From positions 1-36,420 of the forward strand of contig DXIF01000038.1 of assembly GCA_019113025.1 (NCBI GenBank): a stretch of 36,420 nucleotides of DNA, given 5' to 3'. The notes beneath the pieces are model-generated. The model searched no databases. It was not told where the DNA came from and was given only the letters and a program-made list of their open reading frames with translations. Positions 10,801-19,168 of this stretch are shown in pieces; within the stretch, counting starts at the first letter, position 1, and every line of letters starts with the position of its first letter. The stretch is from Candidatus Anaerobiospirillum stercoravium. GTDB taxonomy: Bacteria; Pseudomonadota; Gammaproteobacteria; Enterobacterales; Succinivibrionaceae. The translations under genes were made by a program, and so were the position numbers.

Positions 10801-11849
10801 TAGGCGATGTGCTCCTTGCCTTAGTCATCATTGCAGTGGCGGTGGTGCTCAATCGCAACTTACCGTTACTCATCGACCGCCTCTTCATGCTCCGCAATAA
10901 CACTAAGACCAAGAGCGCAAGTTACACCACTAAGATCATCACGGGCTATGCCATCACCACTTTAGCGGTGATCTTGGCCGCAGGTGCAGTTGGGATCAAA
11001 TGGGAGAACTTGCAGTGGTTAGTTGCGGCCTTATCGGTCGGCTTAGGCTTTGGCTTACAAGAGATTTTCGGTAACTTCGTCTCCGGTATCATCATCTTGT
11101 TTGAGCGCCAGCTACGCGTGGGCGACATCGTGACCCTGAACAATCTATCGGGCACGGTCAACAAGATTCGCATTCGCGCTACCACCATCATCTCCTTTGA
11201 CAACAAGGAAGTGGTCATCCCCAATAAGCAGTTCATCACCGAGGCCCTGACCAATTGGTCCTTGTCCAATACCGTCACCATGATTGAATTTGCCGTCGGC
11301 ATCTCTTACGACGCCGACCCAACCAGAGCCAAGGAGCTCTTGCGCGGCATCTTGCGCCGCTGCCAAGACCTTAGCCGCGAGCAGCGTCCTAAGGTCTACA
11401 TCAAGAGCTTGGACACAAGTGCCATCACCATCATGTGCGAGGTCTACGTCAAGGAAATTGGCAAGCGCAAGGTCGTCTTCGATTACCTCAGCACCGAGAC
11501 GCTGCGCATCTTCAAGGAAAACGGCATCGAGATCCCATTCGATCAATTGGATGTCACCATCCGCAACCTCGACACCAATAAGACCTTAAGCTACCACGAA
11601 GAGGATCTGATCAAGGCCGCGGCCCTAGGTGCCAAGGAAGCGCTGCGCTCCCTTGAGGCCGACCCAGCCCCAACCGAAAAAGACGAAGACGCCGCAGCAG
11701 CAGCGGAGGACGCCGCCGCAGCTGAGGTAACCGCGGATGAGAGCAAGGCCACCGCGGATGCCGCCACCGCAGAACCGAGCCGGGCCACCGCCAAGCCACG
11801 CAAGGTCGCAGCCAAGCCGCGCAAGGCCACCGATCCTGCTTTGGGCTAG
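7824..11849 (+). CDS. Large mechanosensitive ion channel of the MscS superfamily, MscK/KefA-like
   Basis: 1341 aa; signal peptide, long periplasmic helical region, multiple TMs, C-terminal MscS core (VAALSVGLGFGLQEIFGNFVSGIIILFERQLRVGDIV...VVIPN), Ala/Lys/Pro-rich tail. Confidence 0.93.
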   Translation: MSPLKTALHLAPTLRRLGVALSLTALLCLALPSWAEEAADTSAPETTVTSADGAPVSLEELKLSDVQSLLNAPSFSGENNLPLRLMQDEPPLSVLEQAISQPPAPDESATAPQTGALPEHLNLGLGEGTDAASVEPIATAGSTPELDLSEVQAQQQAQREQELIELLDLSDETLQAEQDKVPRAEQLEHRLSQLTDNSDLADATKERISTALQSSLETLPQYEALVSASHRLAQELRGSNQTLHELESELSHANEVYTKAPPSVAALNLAQSYDLLAQLSEAQAQIQNHLNEATAAYSSLQTLPTRAQNQISSNSELLSDITRNLNDSSLNLLPAERQALQFKALTLERHNTLLQAELKTLATFQDIVNYRISILNLQKDYLSRYITSARLKQNNLLSAQYLQSSSLSDALDTAGIDPLLSSEVQTNNDIADNINRMLETNTTLQRELQEVTVALRTTEQINVTLQEQLSDLQGSSILSRLLNRQQGAIPEVNISFNLDELIPNFNLWLYELRSFREEIFDVQSYVAHMVAQDHRFEPYQEQLTKIIRQRRSLCDELSNTMSDGLTLASELRAQYNAFTDIRAQVVTSIKDHLFWLASNQGLSLDFVKTIYPTAMLQLRSLMRFVTNTDNLKAAAFEFTYIVLPLLLVAFIFYKAKPFFYRCTNNLALRLDKDNDNFYITPLALLYHAFLILPRVMLFTLLGTIVIFWTVESFDNQVWVTWMLALHLICFLYIRHILEPNSVMQRHFSVPPQILARNRMLIDKLWYVSIPMLLIANIREVEPTKISDDVIGYLLMMLGFLYLTFFAAHTIKQLMEVNRPSLGFATLALVGFLTPLTIALMLGLGYYYTIIQLLNRVALTLYLFFLYTILSHMLRRELYVVQNKLLARLRQQRLKPATTSLTPIGNKKGRSINNYNFGGKRRKEGAPERESLGLEFVNQRTFKLFNTILLLIFLYFMYNQWSDLAGVLSYLDQIYLYHDVSVFDGKTITNSLSLGDVLLALVIIAVAVVLNRNLPLLIDRLFMLRNNTKTKSASYTTKIITGYAITTLAVILAAGAVGIKWENLQWLVAALSVGLGFGLQEIFGNFVSGIIILFERQLRVGDIVTLNNLSGTVNKIRIRATTIISFDNKEVVIPNKQFITEALTNWSLSNTVTMIEFAVGISYDADPTRAKELLRGILRRCQDLSREQRPKVYIKSLDTSAITIMCEVYVKEIGKRKVVFDYLSTETLRIFKENGIEIPFDQLDVTIRNLDTNKTLSYHEEDLIKAAALGAKEALRSLEADPAPTEKDEDAAAAAEDAAAAEVTADESKATADAATAEPSRATAKPRKVAAKPRKATDPALG

Positions 11850-12107
11850 AGCAAAGAGTCAGGCCAAAAGCCAGTTCCGCGCCCCGCGTCCGCTAACTAA
11901 AGACAGCAGATAACTAAGGGAAGCAGGGCGGCGGCCGTGCCCCGCCTGCGCCTGAGGCAGGGCACAGGCGGGGCGCAGGCGCGCCGAGCACGGGTGGGGG
12001 CGGCCATCTTTGGCGCAAAGGTTGCCTAGGAAACGACCGCTTAAGGGAATGTCAGTCCCTTGGGTGCAGCGTTTTCTTTAGGTGGTCTAGGAGCTAAGAG
12101 GTGGATC

Positions 12108-13340
12108 ATGAGTGAACCCTTACAGCGGATCAAAAGTGCCGAGAACTATCTGGCCGCGCCCCGCCTCAACTTCTGGCGCATTGCCTTCAAAGTAACCGAC
12201 GAGGCCTATGACGTCAGCCGCTTCGATCAAATCGAGCTGAGCAATCAGCACTACGAGCTCTTTGCCGATGAGGTGTATTTAGGCAATAGCTGCTACGACC
12301 TGTGCCGGATCAAGGGCCATTACCACCGCTTGCACGAGGACTTTGTCCAAGTATATTTGCTCAAGCTCTTTGCGGACACGCCCTTTCCCTGCAATGTCTT
12401 AGTCTGGGTCGAAGAAGTGGCGATGGAGCAAGGCAAGTTTGCCCAAGAGCCAACGCCCCTTTATCCCATGAGCTCGCCCCACGAGCTCAAGCGCCTGCTC
12501 AGCGCCCAGCGCAAAAATAAAAAGCCTAAGAGCGCTGACGCCAAGCACGCCGAGCACAAAAACGTCGACCTGAGCACCATTGCCCCGGACTACGAAATCT
12601 TCTACTGCAATACCCCGAACTTGGTGTGCACCCCGGGCTCAGTCAATGATTTGGTGCTGAGCTTGTGCTGCCGTTACCTTAGGGCCTCACCCAAGCAGCG
12701 CGGCGTGACCTTTGGGCGCGCCCACGCCTTTGTCTCAGTGGCCGACGGCAAGGGGATGGTCTTCTTCAAGCAAAACGGCTTTATGGGCCTAGTGCCCCAA
12801 CTGCCCAGCGCCTCGACCTTAGTGCCCCTGGTGCTGTTAACCGGCTACAGCTTAGGGCTCCAGCACTGCCTGCGCCACATCAACCTCTTACTGAGCCGCA
12901 CACTGTGCGACAAGCTGCGCAACACCTTTTCCTTTATCAAGCGCACCAAACGCAATCTGCGTGATTTGAGCCTGCTCTACTACAGCGTCACCATCTATCT
13001 AAACCAGAGCTTACTGCACAACGCAGTCAGCACCAAGAACCGCTTGGCCCAAGAGCTGTACCAAGAAATCAGCCAGCGCCTTGAACTTACGCGCTACTAC
13101 CGACTGGTCAAGGAGCAATTAGAGCCTTTGACCGTACTCATGACCCAGCTGCGCATCCGCGAGGTGGTCAAGGCCCAAAGCTCGCTGCGCTTTGCCATTG
13201 TCGCCTTAGGCTTTTTCATGGTGGCCTTGGTGGTCTGCGTGTGCGTCATCTTAGGGGTCGAGCCCATGGTGCGCATGCTCAATGAGCTGGGCATCATGCC
13301 TGAGGGCTTTCTCAACCTCGCGTCCCCGCCCCCAAAATAA
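12108..13340 (+). CDS. Uncharacterised protein with a single predicted C-terminal TM segment
   Basis: ORF listed from 12060; ATG at 12108 (MSEPLQRIKSAENYL) has an upstream 'aagaggtgg' RBS-like sequence. Hydrophobic FAIVALGFFMVALVVCVCVIL near the C-terminus. Family not recognised. Confidence 0.75.
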   Translation: MSEPLQRIKSAENYLAAPRLNFWRIAFKVTDEAYDVSRFDQIELSNQHYELFADEVYLGNSCYDLCRIKGHYHRLHEDFVQVYLLKLFADTPFPCNVLVWVEEVAMEQGKFAQEPTPLYPMSSPHELKRLLSAQRKNKKPKSADAKHAEHKNVDLSTIAPDYEIFYCNTPNLVCTPGSVNDLVLSLCCRYLRASPKQRGVTFGRAHAFVSVADGKGMVFFKQNGFMGLVPQLPSASTLVPLVLLTGYSLGLQHCLRHINLLLSRTLCDKLRNTFSFIKRTKRNLRDLSLLYYSVTIYLNQSLLHNAVSTKNRLAQELYQEISQRLELTRYYRLVKEQLEPLTVLMTQLRIREVVKAQSSLRFAIVALGFFMVALVVCVCVILGVEPMVRMLNELGIMPEGFLNLASPPPK

Positions 13341-13451
13341 TGCCCAACCATAACGCCCAACCAAGCAGCCACCGCCGGGCGCAGCAGCGGCCCAAGCCCA
13401 GCGCGCCTGCAGCGCGCGCCGCAAGGGGCGCCTGAAGCGCGGCCCCAGCAA

Positions 13452-13500
13452 GCCCCCAGTGCCGGGGTGCCGCTTACGGCGACACACCGGCACTGGGGGC
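13452..13500. repeat. Perfect 14-bp inverted repeat with nested inner hairpin
   Basis: GCCCCCAGTGCCGG...CCGGCACTGGGGGC, inner GCCG-CTTA-CGGC; possible terminator without a U-tract. Confidence 0.55.
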
Positions 13501-13790
13501 GTTGCCCCGCTTTTCATAACGGTGGTTTGGGGGTAAAATTGCGGGTTTGTGCACCTGCCAACTTTTTGTTGATTTTATGAGATAAATCACATAGAATTAG
13601 GCAGATCACAGCCTTCCGTTAGACTTGGCGTCACCCCTTTGCCTTAGGTGGAGTGATGAAAGTCGCACCCAATCTTCTATCTTCCCTTAACCCAGCGCTG
13701 CTTTGACTCACCGCGTGAGCCTAATCACGTATGGCCTTAAGGTAAGTATCAGGCAAGCAAGCCCGCCGCTTGGGCGCGCCATGTTTGAGT

Positions 13791-13818
13791 TTGGGTTCTA
13801 GGTTTGGCTGCTTATAAT
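13791..13818 (+). promoter_or_regulatory. Putative promoter of the alpha operon
   Basis: TTGGGT - 16 bp - TATAAT. Confidence 0.5.
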
Positions 13819-13824
13819 TTTTGC

Positions 13825-13925
13825 CAAAGTGCACTATTCCGGCTGTCGCGTATCCTAACGGGCTTTGCGATAGCTTTTGTTTAACTGACCTTTTTAGGAG
13901 ATCAATAGTGGCCCGTATCGCTGGC
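13825..13925 (+). ncRNA. Alpha-operon leader / ribosome-binding-site pseudoknot (S4 autoregulation)
   Basis: Contains 'gtatcctaacgggcttt' just before rpsM, resembling the E. coli alpha leader 'gtatcctgaaaacgggctttt' at the same location. Recalled similarity, not computed. Confidence 0.6.
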
Positions 13926-14264
13926 ATCAATGTGCCTGATCACAAGATCGCCGTGATTGCTCTGCAATCGATCTACGGCATCGGCCCTACTCGTGCTCGT
14001 GACATCTGCAAGGCAACTGGGGTTCAAGAGTTAACCAAGTTCAAGGAGTTAGATGAGGCTACCTTGGACAAGATCCGTGCTGAAGTCGCTAAGTACACCG
14101 TTGAGGGTGACTTACGCCGTGAAGTTTCCATGAACATCAAGCGTTTAATGGACCTTGGTGCTTATCGTGGCTTACGTCACCGCCGTGGTCTGCCAGTACG
14201 CGGTCAGCGTACCAAGACTAATGCACGTACCCGCAAGGGCCCACGCAAGAGCATTAAGAAGTAA
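13908..14264 (+). CDS. rpsM: 30S ribosomal protein S13 (uS13), GTG start
   Basis: [26 protein letters not shown]...; Shine-Dalgarno aggag; the upstream extension in the ORF track is not part of the S13 family. Confidence 0.97.
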   Translation: MARIAGINVPDHKIAVIALQSIYGIGPTRARDICKATGVQELTKFKELDEATLDKIRAEVAKYTVEGDLRREVSMNIKRLMDLGAYRGLRHRRGLPVRGQRTKTNARTRKGPRKSIKK

Positions 14265-14275
14265 GGAGGCACATG

Positions 14276-14737
14276 ATGGCTGAAGAGATCCAACAAGCTG
14301 CAACCCCAGCAACCCCTGCTGCTTCTGCAGCACCAGCTACTAAGGCTACCTCTGCTCCGCGTGCTCGCGGTGGCAAGCGCGGTAAGAAGCAAATCGCTGA
14401 CGGCGTAGCTCACATCCACGCATCTTTCAACAATACCATCGTCACCATTTCCGATCGTCAAGGTAACACCTTATCGTGGGCTACCGCTGGCGGTTCGGGC
14501 TTCCGTGGCTCCCGTAAGTCCACCCCATATGCCGCTCAGGTTGCTGCCGAGCGTGCCGGTGAGGCTGCCAAGGAATATGGCGTTAAGAACCTTGAAGTTT
14601 TAGTCAAGGGTCCAGGTCCAGGTCGCGAGTCCTCGATTCGTGCGTTAAATGCGATCGGTTACAAGATCACCAACATCACTGATGTTACCCCGATCCCTCA
14701 CAACGGTTGCCGCCCGCCAAAGAAGCGTCGCGTCTAA
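14276..14737 (+). CDS. rpsK: 30S ribosomal protein S11 (uS11) with N-terminal Ala/Thr/Pro-rich extension
   Basis: [22 protein letters not shown]...[15 protein letters not shown]; start at 14273 or 14276. Confidence 0.97.
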   Translation: MAEEIQQAATPATPAASAAPATKATSAPRARGGKRGKKQIADGVAHIHASFNNTIVTISDRQGNTLSWATAGGSGFRGSRKSTPYAAQVAAERAGEAAKEYGVKNLEVLVKGPGPGRESSIRALNAIGYKITNITDVTPIPHNGCRPPKKRRV

Positions 14738-14770
14738 TCTGGTATCTGCTTTTTTATTGGAGAAAGATAA

Positions 14771-15394
14771 ATGGCAAAGCATACAGGACCAGCTCTTAAG
14801 TTAAGCCGTCGCGAGGGCGTGGATTTATTCTTAAAGTCTGGCGTTCGCTCGATTGATACCAAGTGCAAGTTAGACACTGCACCTGGTCAGCACGGTGCTA
14901 ACAAGGCTCGCTTATCTGACTACGGTACTCAGTTACGCGAGAAGCAGAAGGTACGTCGTATCTACGGCGTGCTGGAGCGTCAGTTCCACAACTACTACAA
15001 GAAGGCTGCTAACATGCCAGGTAACACTGGTGAGAACCTGTTACAGCTGTTAGAAGGCCGTTTAGACAACGTCGTCTATCGCATGGGCTTTGGCTCGACC
15101 CGTATGGAGTCGCGTCAGTTAGTCAGCCACAAGGCGATCACCGTCAATGGCCGCGTCATCAACATCCCATCCTATCAGGTTCAGCCATCTGATGAGATCG
15201 CTGTTCGTGAGAAGGCCAAGAAGCAGCTGCGCATCAAGAACGCTATCGACCTCGCTGGCCAGCGTGGTTTAAAGCCAACTTGGATTGACGTAGACCACAG
15301 CGCCATGAAGGGTACTTACAAGAACAAGCCTGAGCGTTCCGAGCTCCCATCGGACATCAAGGAACAGCTCATTGTCGAGTTCTACTCTAAGTAA
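14771..15394 (+). CDS. rpsD: 30S ribosomal protein S4 (uS4)
   Basis: [21 protein letters not shown]...[19 protein letters not shown]. Confidence 0.98.
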   Translation: MAKHTGPALKLSRREGVDLFLKSGVRSIDTKCKLDTAPGQHGANKARLSDYGTQLREKQKVRRIYGVLERQFHNYYKKAANMPGNTGENLLQLLEGRLDNVVYRMGFGSTRMESRQLVSHKAITVNGRVINIPSYQVQPSDEIAVREKAKKQLRIKNAIDLAGQRGLKPTWIDVDHSAMKGTYKNKPERSELPSDIKEQLIVEFYSK

Positions 15395-15454
15395 TAGCTA
15401 GGCACGCCTAGCAAGGCAACGCCTGCACTCCTTTTACTATGTGGGGTATCAATA

Positions 15455-16444
15455 GTGTCAGTTTGTGAGTTACTTAAGCCAAAGCCTGTTGGCTTTACTG
15501 AACTGGGCCCAAATCACGTTCGCATCACCTTAGAGCCTTTAGAGCGCGGCTATGGCAACACCTTGGGTGTCGCCTTAAGCGGCATCTTATTAAAGACTCT
15601 GCCTGGTTTTGCCTTTGATGCCTTCCAAATCGATGGGGTTGAGGATTTAACTTCGGTCAAAAAGGACATGGTTGAATCCTTAGTTGAGGTGGTGATGAAC
15701 TTAAAGAAGGTCGCCATTACCTCCAACCACACGATGCAAGGTCCGGTTTGGTGCACCTTAGCCAAGATGGGCGAAGGCCGAGTTCGCGCTGGCGATATCG
15801 TATGCCCGGAGGGCATTAGCATCTTAAATCCTGATGCGACTATTTGTACCTTAAAAGGGGCAAAGGCCTCGTTGTCGATGAATCTCCGCGTCGTTTACGG
15901 CAACGGATATGTGGTCGCCACTGATCCCAACCACTTACCTGCCAAGGAAAAGAATGAGATCTTAATTGACGCCGCATTCTGCCCGATTACACGCTATGTG
16001 TACGAGGTCGAGTCCGCTCGCGTTGAGCAGCGTACTGATCTTGACCGTCTGGTGATCGAACTTGAGACCAATGGCACCATTACGCCGGACGAGGCCTTAA
16101 TGCGCAGCGCCAATTTACTGTGCGAGCACATGACCAACCTCGTTGACAAGGACGACCTCCCAGAGCGTTCTGCGACGCCATCTGCGCCACCGCTGCCTGA
16201 TCCTGTGTTATTGCAACCAGTAGAAGATCTTGAACTGACGGTGCGCTCTGCCAATTGCTTAAAGGCAGAGGAGATTCTATATATTGGCGATTTAGTCCAA
16301 CGCACTGAGGTGGAACTGTTAAAGACGCCAAACTTAGGCAAGAAGTCCTTAACCGAGATTAAGGACGTCTTAGCTACGCGTGGTTTATCGTTGGGTATGC
16401 GCATTCCTAACTGGCCACCTCAGAACTTAGCGCGTTCGAAGTAA
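15455..16444 (+). CDS. rpoA: RNA polymerase alpha subunit, copy 1 (syntenic position, GTG start)
   Basis: 329 aa; alphaNTD diverged, alpha[50 protein letters not shown] nearly canonical; lies between rpsD and rplQ. Confidence 0.97.
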   Translation: MSVCELLKPKPVGFTELGPNHVRITLEPLERGYGNTLGVALSGILLKTLPGFAFDAFQIDGVEDLTSVKKDMVESLVEVVMNLKKVAITSNHTMQGPVWCTLAKMGEGRVRAGDIVCPEGISILNPDATICTLKGAKASLSMNLRVVYGNGYVVATDPNHLPAKEKNEILIDAAFCPITRYVYEVESARVEQRTDLDRLVIELETNGTITPDEALMRSANLLCEHMTNLVDKDDLPERSATPSAPPLPDPVLLQPVEDLELTVRSANCLKAEEILYIGDLVQRTEVELLKTPNLGKKSLTEIKDVLATRGLSLGMRIPNWPPQNLARSK

Positions 16445-16474
16445 GCAATTACTGTCAATTCAGGAAGGTTTTCC

Positions 16475-16855
16475 ATGCGTCATCGTTTAGCTGGCCGTCA
16501 CTTAGGCCGTACGTCTGCCCACCGTGCAGCGCTGTACCGCAATCTTGCTAATGCTTTAATCAAGCACGAGATCATCAAGACCACTTTACCAAAGGCCAAG
16601 GAGTTACGTCGCTTCGTTGAGCGTTTAATCACCTTAGCCAAGAACGATTCGGTTGCTAACCGTCGTTTAGCCTTTGCGCGTTTACGCGACAAGGACATGG
16701 TCAAGAAGTTATTTGATGAAGTTGCCAAGGCCAGCGCTGAGCGCAACGGCGGCTACACCCGCGTTTTAAAGTGCGGTTTCCGTCAAGGCGATCAAGCTCC
16801 TATGGCTTACATCATGTTGGTTGATCGCACCAACTTAGACAACGACGAGGAGTAA
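16475..16855 (+). CDS. rplQ: 50S ribosomal protein L17 (bL17)
   Basis: [49 protein letters not shown]. Confidence 0.98.
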   Translation: MRHRLAGRHLGRTSAHRAALYRNLANALIKHEIIKTTLPKAKELRRFVERLITLAKNDSVANRRLAFARLRDKDMVKKLFDEVAKASAERNGGYTRVLKCGFRQGDQAPMAYIMLVDRTNLDNDEE

Positions 16856-16932
16856 TTAGCCGCCCTAGGCTAACTCCTCGGGGCAAGGGCGCACCGCCCC
16901 CGCCCCAGAGCGCTAAGCCCCAGCCCTGCTAA

Positions 16933-16986
16933 ACTAGGCATAGCCATGCCTCACTAGGTACCGCCATGCCTCACTAGGCACCGCCC
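16933..16986. repeat. ~2.5 x 20-bp tandem repeat between rplQ and the second rpoA
   Basis: actaggcatagccatgcctc / actaggtaccgccatgcctc / actaggcaccgccc. Confidence 0.8.
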
Positions 16987-17012
16987 TTAGCTTGGCGCCC
17001 TGTCTGAGTTCC

Positions 17013-17157
17013 AAACGGCACCGCAAGTGCATCCTAGTACCATAATACTGGATGTTCTCTACGGTGCCGTTTAGTGCACTCAAGTCCGACCGGACCTTTA
17101 GGTGGTAGGTGGCACTCTTGTTCACCAAGCTAAAGGCCGCGGCCTGACTTGAGTGTG
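17013..17157 (+). promoter_or_regulatory. Two consecutive nested stem-loops in the leader region of the second rpoA
   Basis: AAACGGCACCG(17013-17023)/CGGTGCCGTTT(17062-17072), nested CATCC..AGTA/TACT..GGATG; then CACTCAAGTC(17078-17087)/GACTTGAGTG(17147-17156). Confidence 0.5.
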
Positions 17158-17324
17158 CTAATGCCCACTTGGCTTTTCATCAGCGCGCTCCATCCGTGCC
17201 GGTCACGCCTACCTACCTATCGGTCGTATAAGACCGTGTTCCCACTGCCTTAATCACGAGCGATAGGCGCGCGCCCCTAAGCTCAGGACAAGCCAAAACT
17301 ACCAACCATTTTGAGGGTGGAACC

Positions 17325-18308
17325 TTGGAGCAAATTGATTTTCTCAGGCCATCAATCAAGGCCATCGAGGAGATTGCACGCAACAAAACCCGTGTAACCC
17401 TTGAGCCTTTTGAGCCCAACTATGCCCAGATTCTGGGTACCGCATTGCGTCGCATCATGCTCTCCTCGCTTCCAGGCTATGCCATTACTGAAGTGGAGAT
17501 TGCAGGTGCCGTTCATGAGTACATGGCCCTTGAGGGGATCCAAGAGGATGTCTTATTAATCCTGTTAAACCTCAAGGAAGTCGCTGTCGCCTGTGAAAGT
17601 TCAGTTACGACTGAACAGATCTTACACATCAAGAAGGTTGGTGTTGGCCCAGTTACCGCAGGTGACATTGAGTGCCCAGCCAATGTTGAGATCAAGAACC
17701 CAGACTTGGTGCTGTGCCACATCACCGATCCGGACACTGAGCTCAACATGACGCTGCACGTCACCCAAGGTCGCGGCTACGTCCAAGCGCAGAACCAGCC
17801 CTTTGTTGAGAACGGTGACAACCGCTTTATCGGCCGTCTGTTAATCGACGCTTCGTTCTGCCCAGTGCTCAACGTTGCGGTGCACCCACGCACCTTAAAC
17901 AACGGCATGGAAGCCTTAGATCTCACCATTGAGACCAACGGCACCATCGCCCCAGAGGTTGCGATTTCCTTAGCGGCCACCATCTTTGCCGAGCAGCTCA
18001 ACTCCTTTGTTGACATCCGCAACAGCGTTGAGCCGGCCGAGGACACTTCGTTCCGTCCGCTCATCGATCCTAAGCTCATTTGCCCAGTTGAGGATCTGGA
18101 GCTCACGGTCCGTTCGGCTAACTGCTTAAAGGCCGAAGGCATCAAGTACATCGGTGACCTAGTACAGCGCACCGAGGTCGAGCTGTTAAAGACGCCAAAC
18201 TTAGGCAAGAAGTCCTTAACCGAAATCAAGGACGTCTTAGCCGAGCGTGGCCTGTCTTTGGGCATGCGCCTTGAGCACTGGCCGCCATCGGATATCGACA
18301 TCCGCTAG
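17325..18308 (+). CDS. rpoA: RNA polymerase alpha subunit, copy 2 (diverged paralog, TTG start)
   Basis: 327 aa; alpha[37 protein letters not shown] and intact alphaCTD; Shine-Dalgarno-like gaggg upstream of TTG. Confidence 0.96.
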   Translation: MEQIDFLRPSIKAIEEIARNKTRVTLEPFEPNYAQILGTALRRIMLSSLPGYAITEVEIAGAVHEYMALEGIQEDVLLILLNLKEVAVACESSVTTEQILHIKKVGVGPVTAGDIECPANVEIKNPDLVLCHITDPDTELNMTLHVTQGRGYVQAQNQPFVENGDNRFIGRLLIDASFCPVLNVAVHPRTLNNGMEALDLTIETNGTIAPEVAISLAATIFAEQLNSFVDIRNSVEPAEDTSFRPLIDPKLICPVEDLELTVRSANCLKAEGIKYIGDLVQRTEVELLKTPNLGKKSLTEIKDVLAERGLSLGMRLEHWPPSDIDIR

Positions 18309-18358
18309 CGTGACCGCGCATTCGGCGCGCTCGTCTTGCCCCATGCGGGGCTAACTAG

Positions 18359-18386
18359 GGGCCACCTTACGGTGGCCCTTTGTTTT
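18359..18386 (+). terminator. Rho-independent terminator after the second rpoA
   Basis: GGGCCACC-TTAC-GGTGGCCC followed by TTTGTTTT. Confidence 0.85.
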
Positions 18387-18556
18387 AGCCGCACGCGCAA
18401 CAACTGCCAGGCCCGGGGGACGCAACCTCAGGCTCTGCGCCGCGCGAACGCAGCCGCCCGGGGGCTGCGTTACCGCCGCCGGGCGGCGCAAGGGCGGAGC
18501 GCTATGGCATAATGGCCCCGACCGCTTCGGTCGTAACCACTTTCTTGGAGAGCCTC

Positions 18557-19168
18557 ATGGACTTAGATTCGTACTTACGGCGCGGCAGCGAGCTGGCCGC
18601 CACGCTCGACCTCAATGACTTAACCGACGCGGGCATGGAGAAGCTCGAGGATCTCGCCCTTGATATGGCGCACGGCGCATGGAATCCAATTTTAAACCCG
18701 GAATTGGGTGCCACCGCCGATAAGCTCTGGCACGATGTCTTTGAAAAGAATTTCTACGACCTCTCCATCCAAGTCGATATCCCAGAGGACGGCTACTGGA
18801 AGCCGTTTGACCCAGATCCTGAGGGCGATAACGAAACCCACGCCGACCCGCTCTTTGCCGACTTTGCCGATGAAGACGACATGGCCGAGGCCGATGGCGG
18901 TGAGAGCATTGAGCGCCCTGACTACACGGCGTTAAAGGTGCTGTTAATTGCCAGCGACACCCGCCCGGCACACGCTGGGGACAGCTTTATCTTGGCAAAA
19001 ATCTATGTGCGCGTTGAGCTGCCCCTCTCCCAGTTTGAGCACCAAGCCCCGGGTTCGGCCACCATCTTCTTCTTCCCTGAGATGCAAGATGAGAGCGATG
19101 TGACCAGCGGCCTCACCATCTCCCCTGCTAAAAATAGCCCGGAAGCAGAGGCGTCCGACGAGCAATAG
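18557..19168 (+). CDS. Uncharacterised acidic protein
   Basis: ATG at 18557 (MDLDSYLRRGSELAATL) preceded by ggag; family not recognised. Confidence 0.7.
   Translation: MDLDSYLRRGSELAATLDLNDLTDAGMEKLEDLALDMAHGAWNPILNPELGATADKLWHDVFEKNFYDLSIQVDIPEDGYWKPFDPDPEGDNETHADPLFADFADEDDMAEADGGESIERPDYTALKVLLIASDTRPAHAGDSFILAKIYVRVELPLSQFEHQAPGSATIFFFPEMQDESDVTSGLTISPAKNSPEAEASDEQ

Noticed and set aside
11145-11546. 133-aa ORF antisense to the MscS domain
   Set aside because: Overlaps a conserved domain; shadow ORF.
15455-16444. Copy 1 rpoA as a pseudogene because it lacks RR44-45
   Set aside because: Full-length, in frame, in the canonical operon position, intact alphaCTD and intact beta'-side motif; specialisation is more likely than decay.
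17777-18301. 174-aa ORF antisense to rpoA copy 2 (similar one at 15994..16404 antisense to copy 1)
   Set aside because: Resemblance between the two simply reflects alphaCTD conservation on the other strand.
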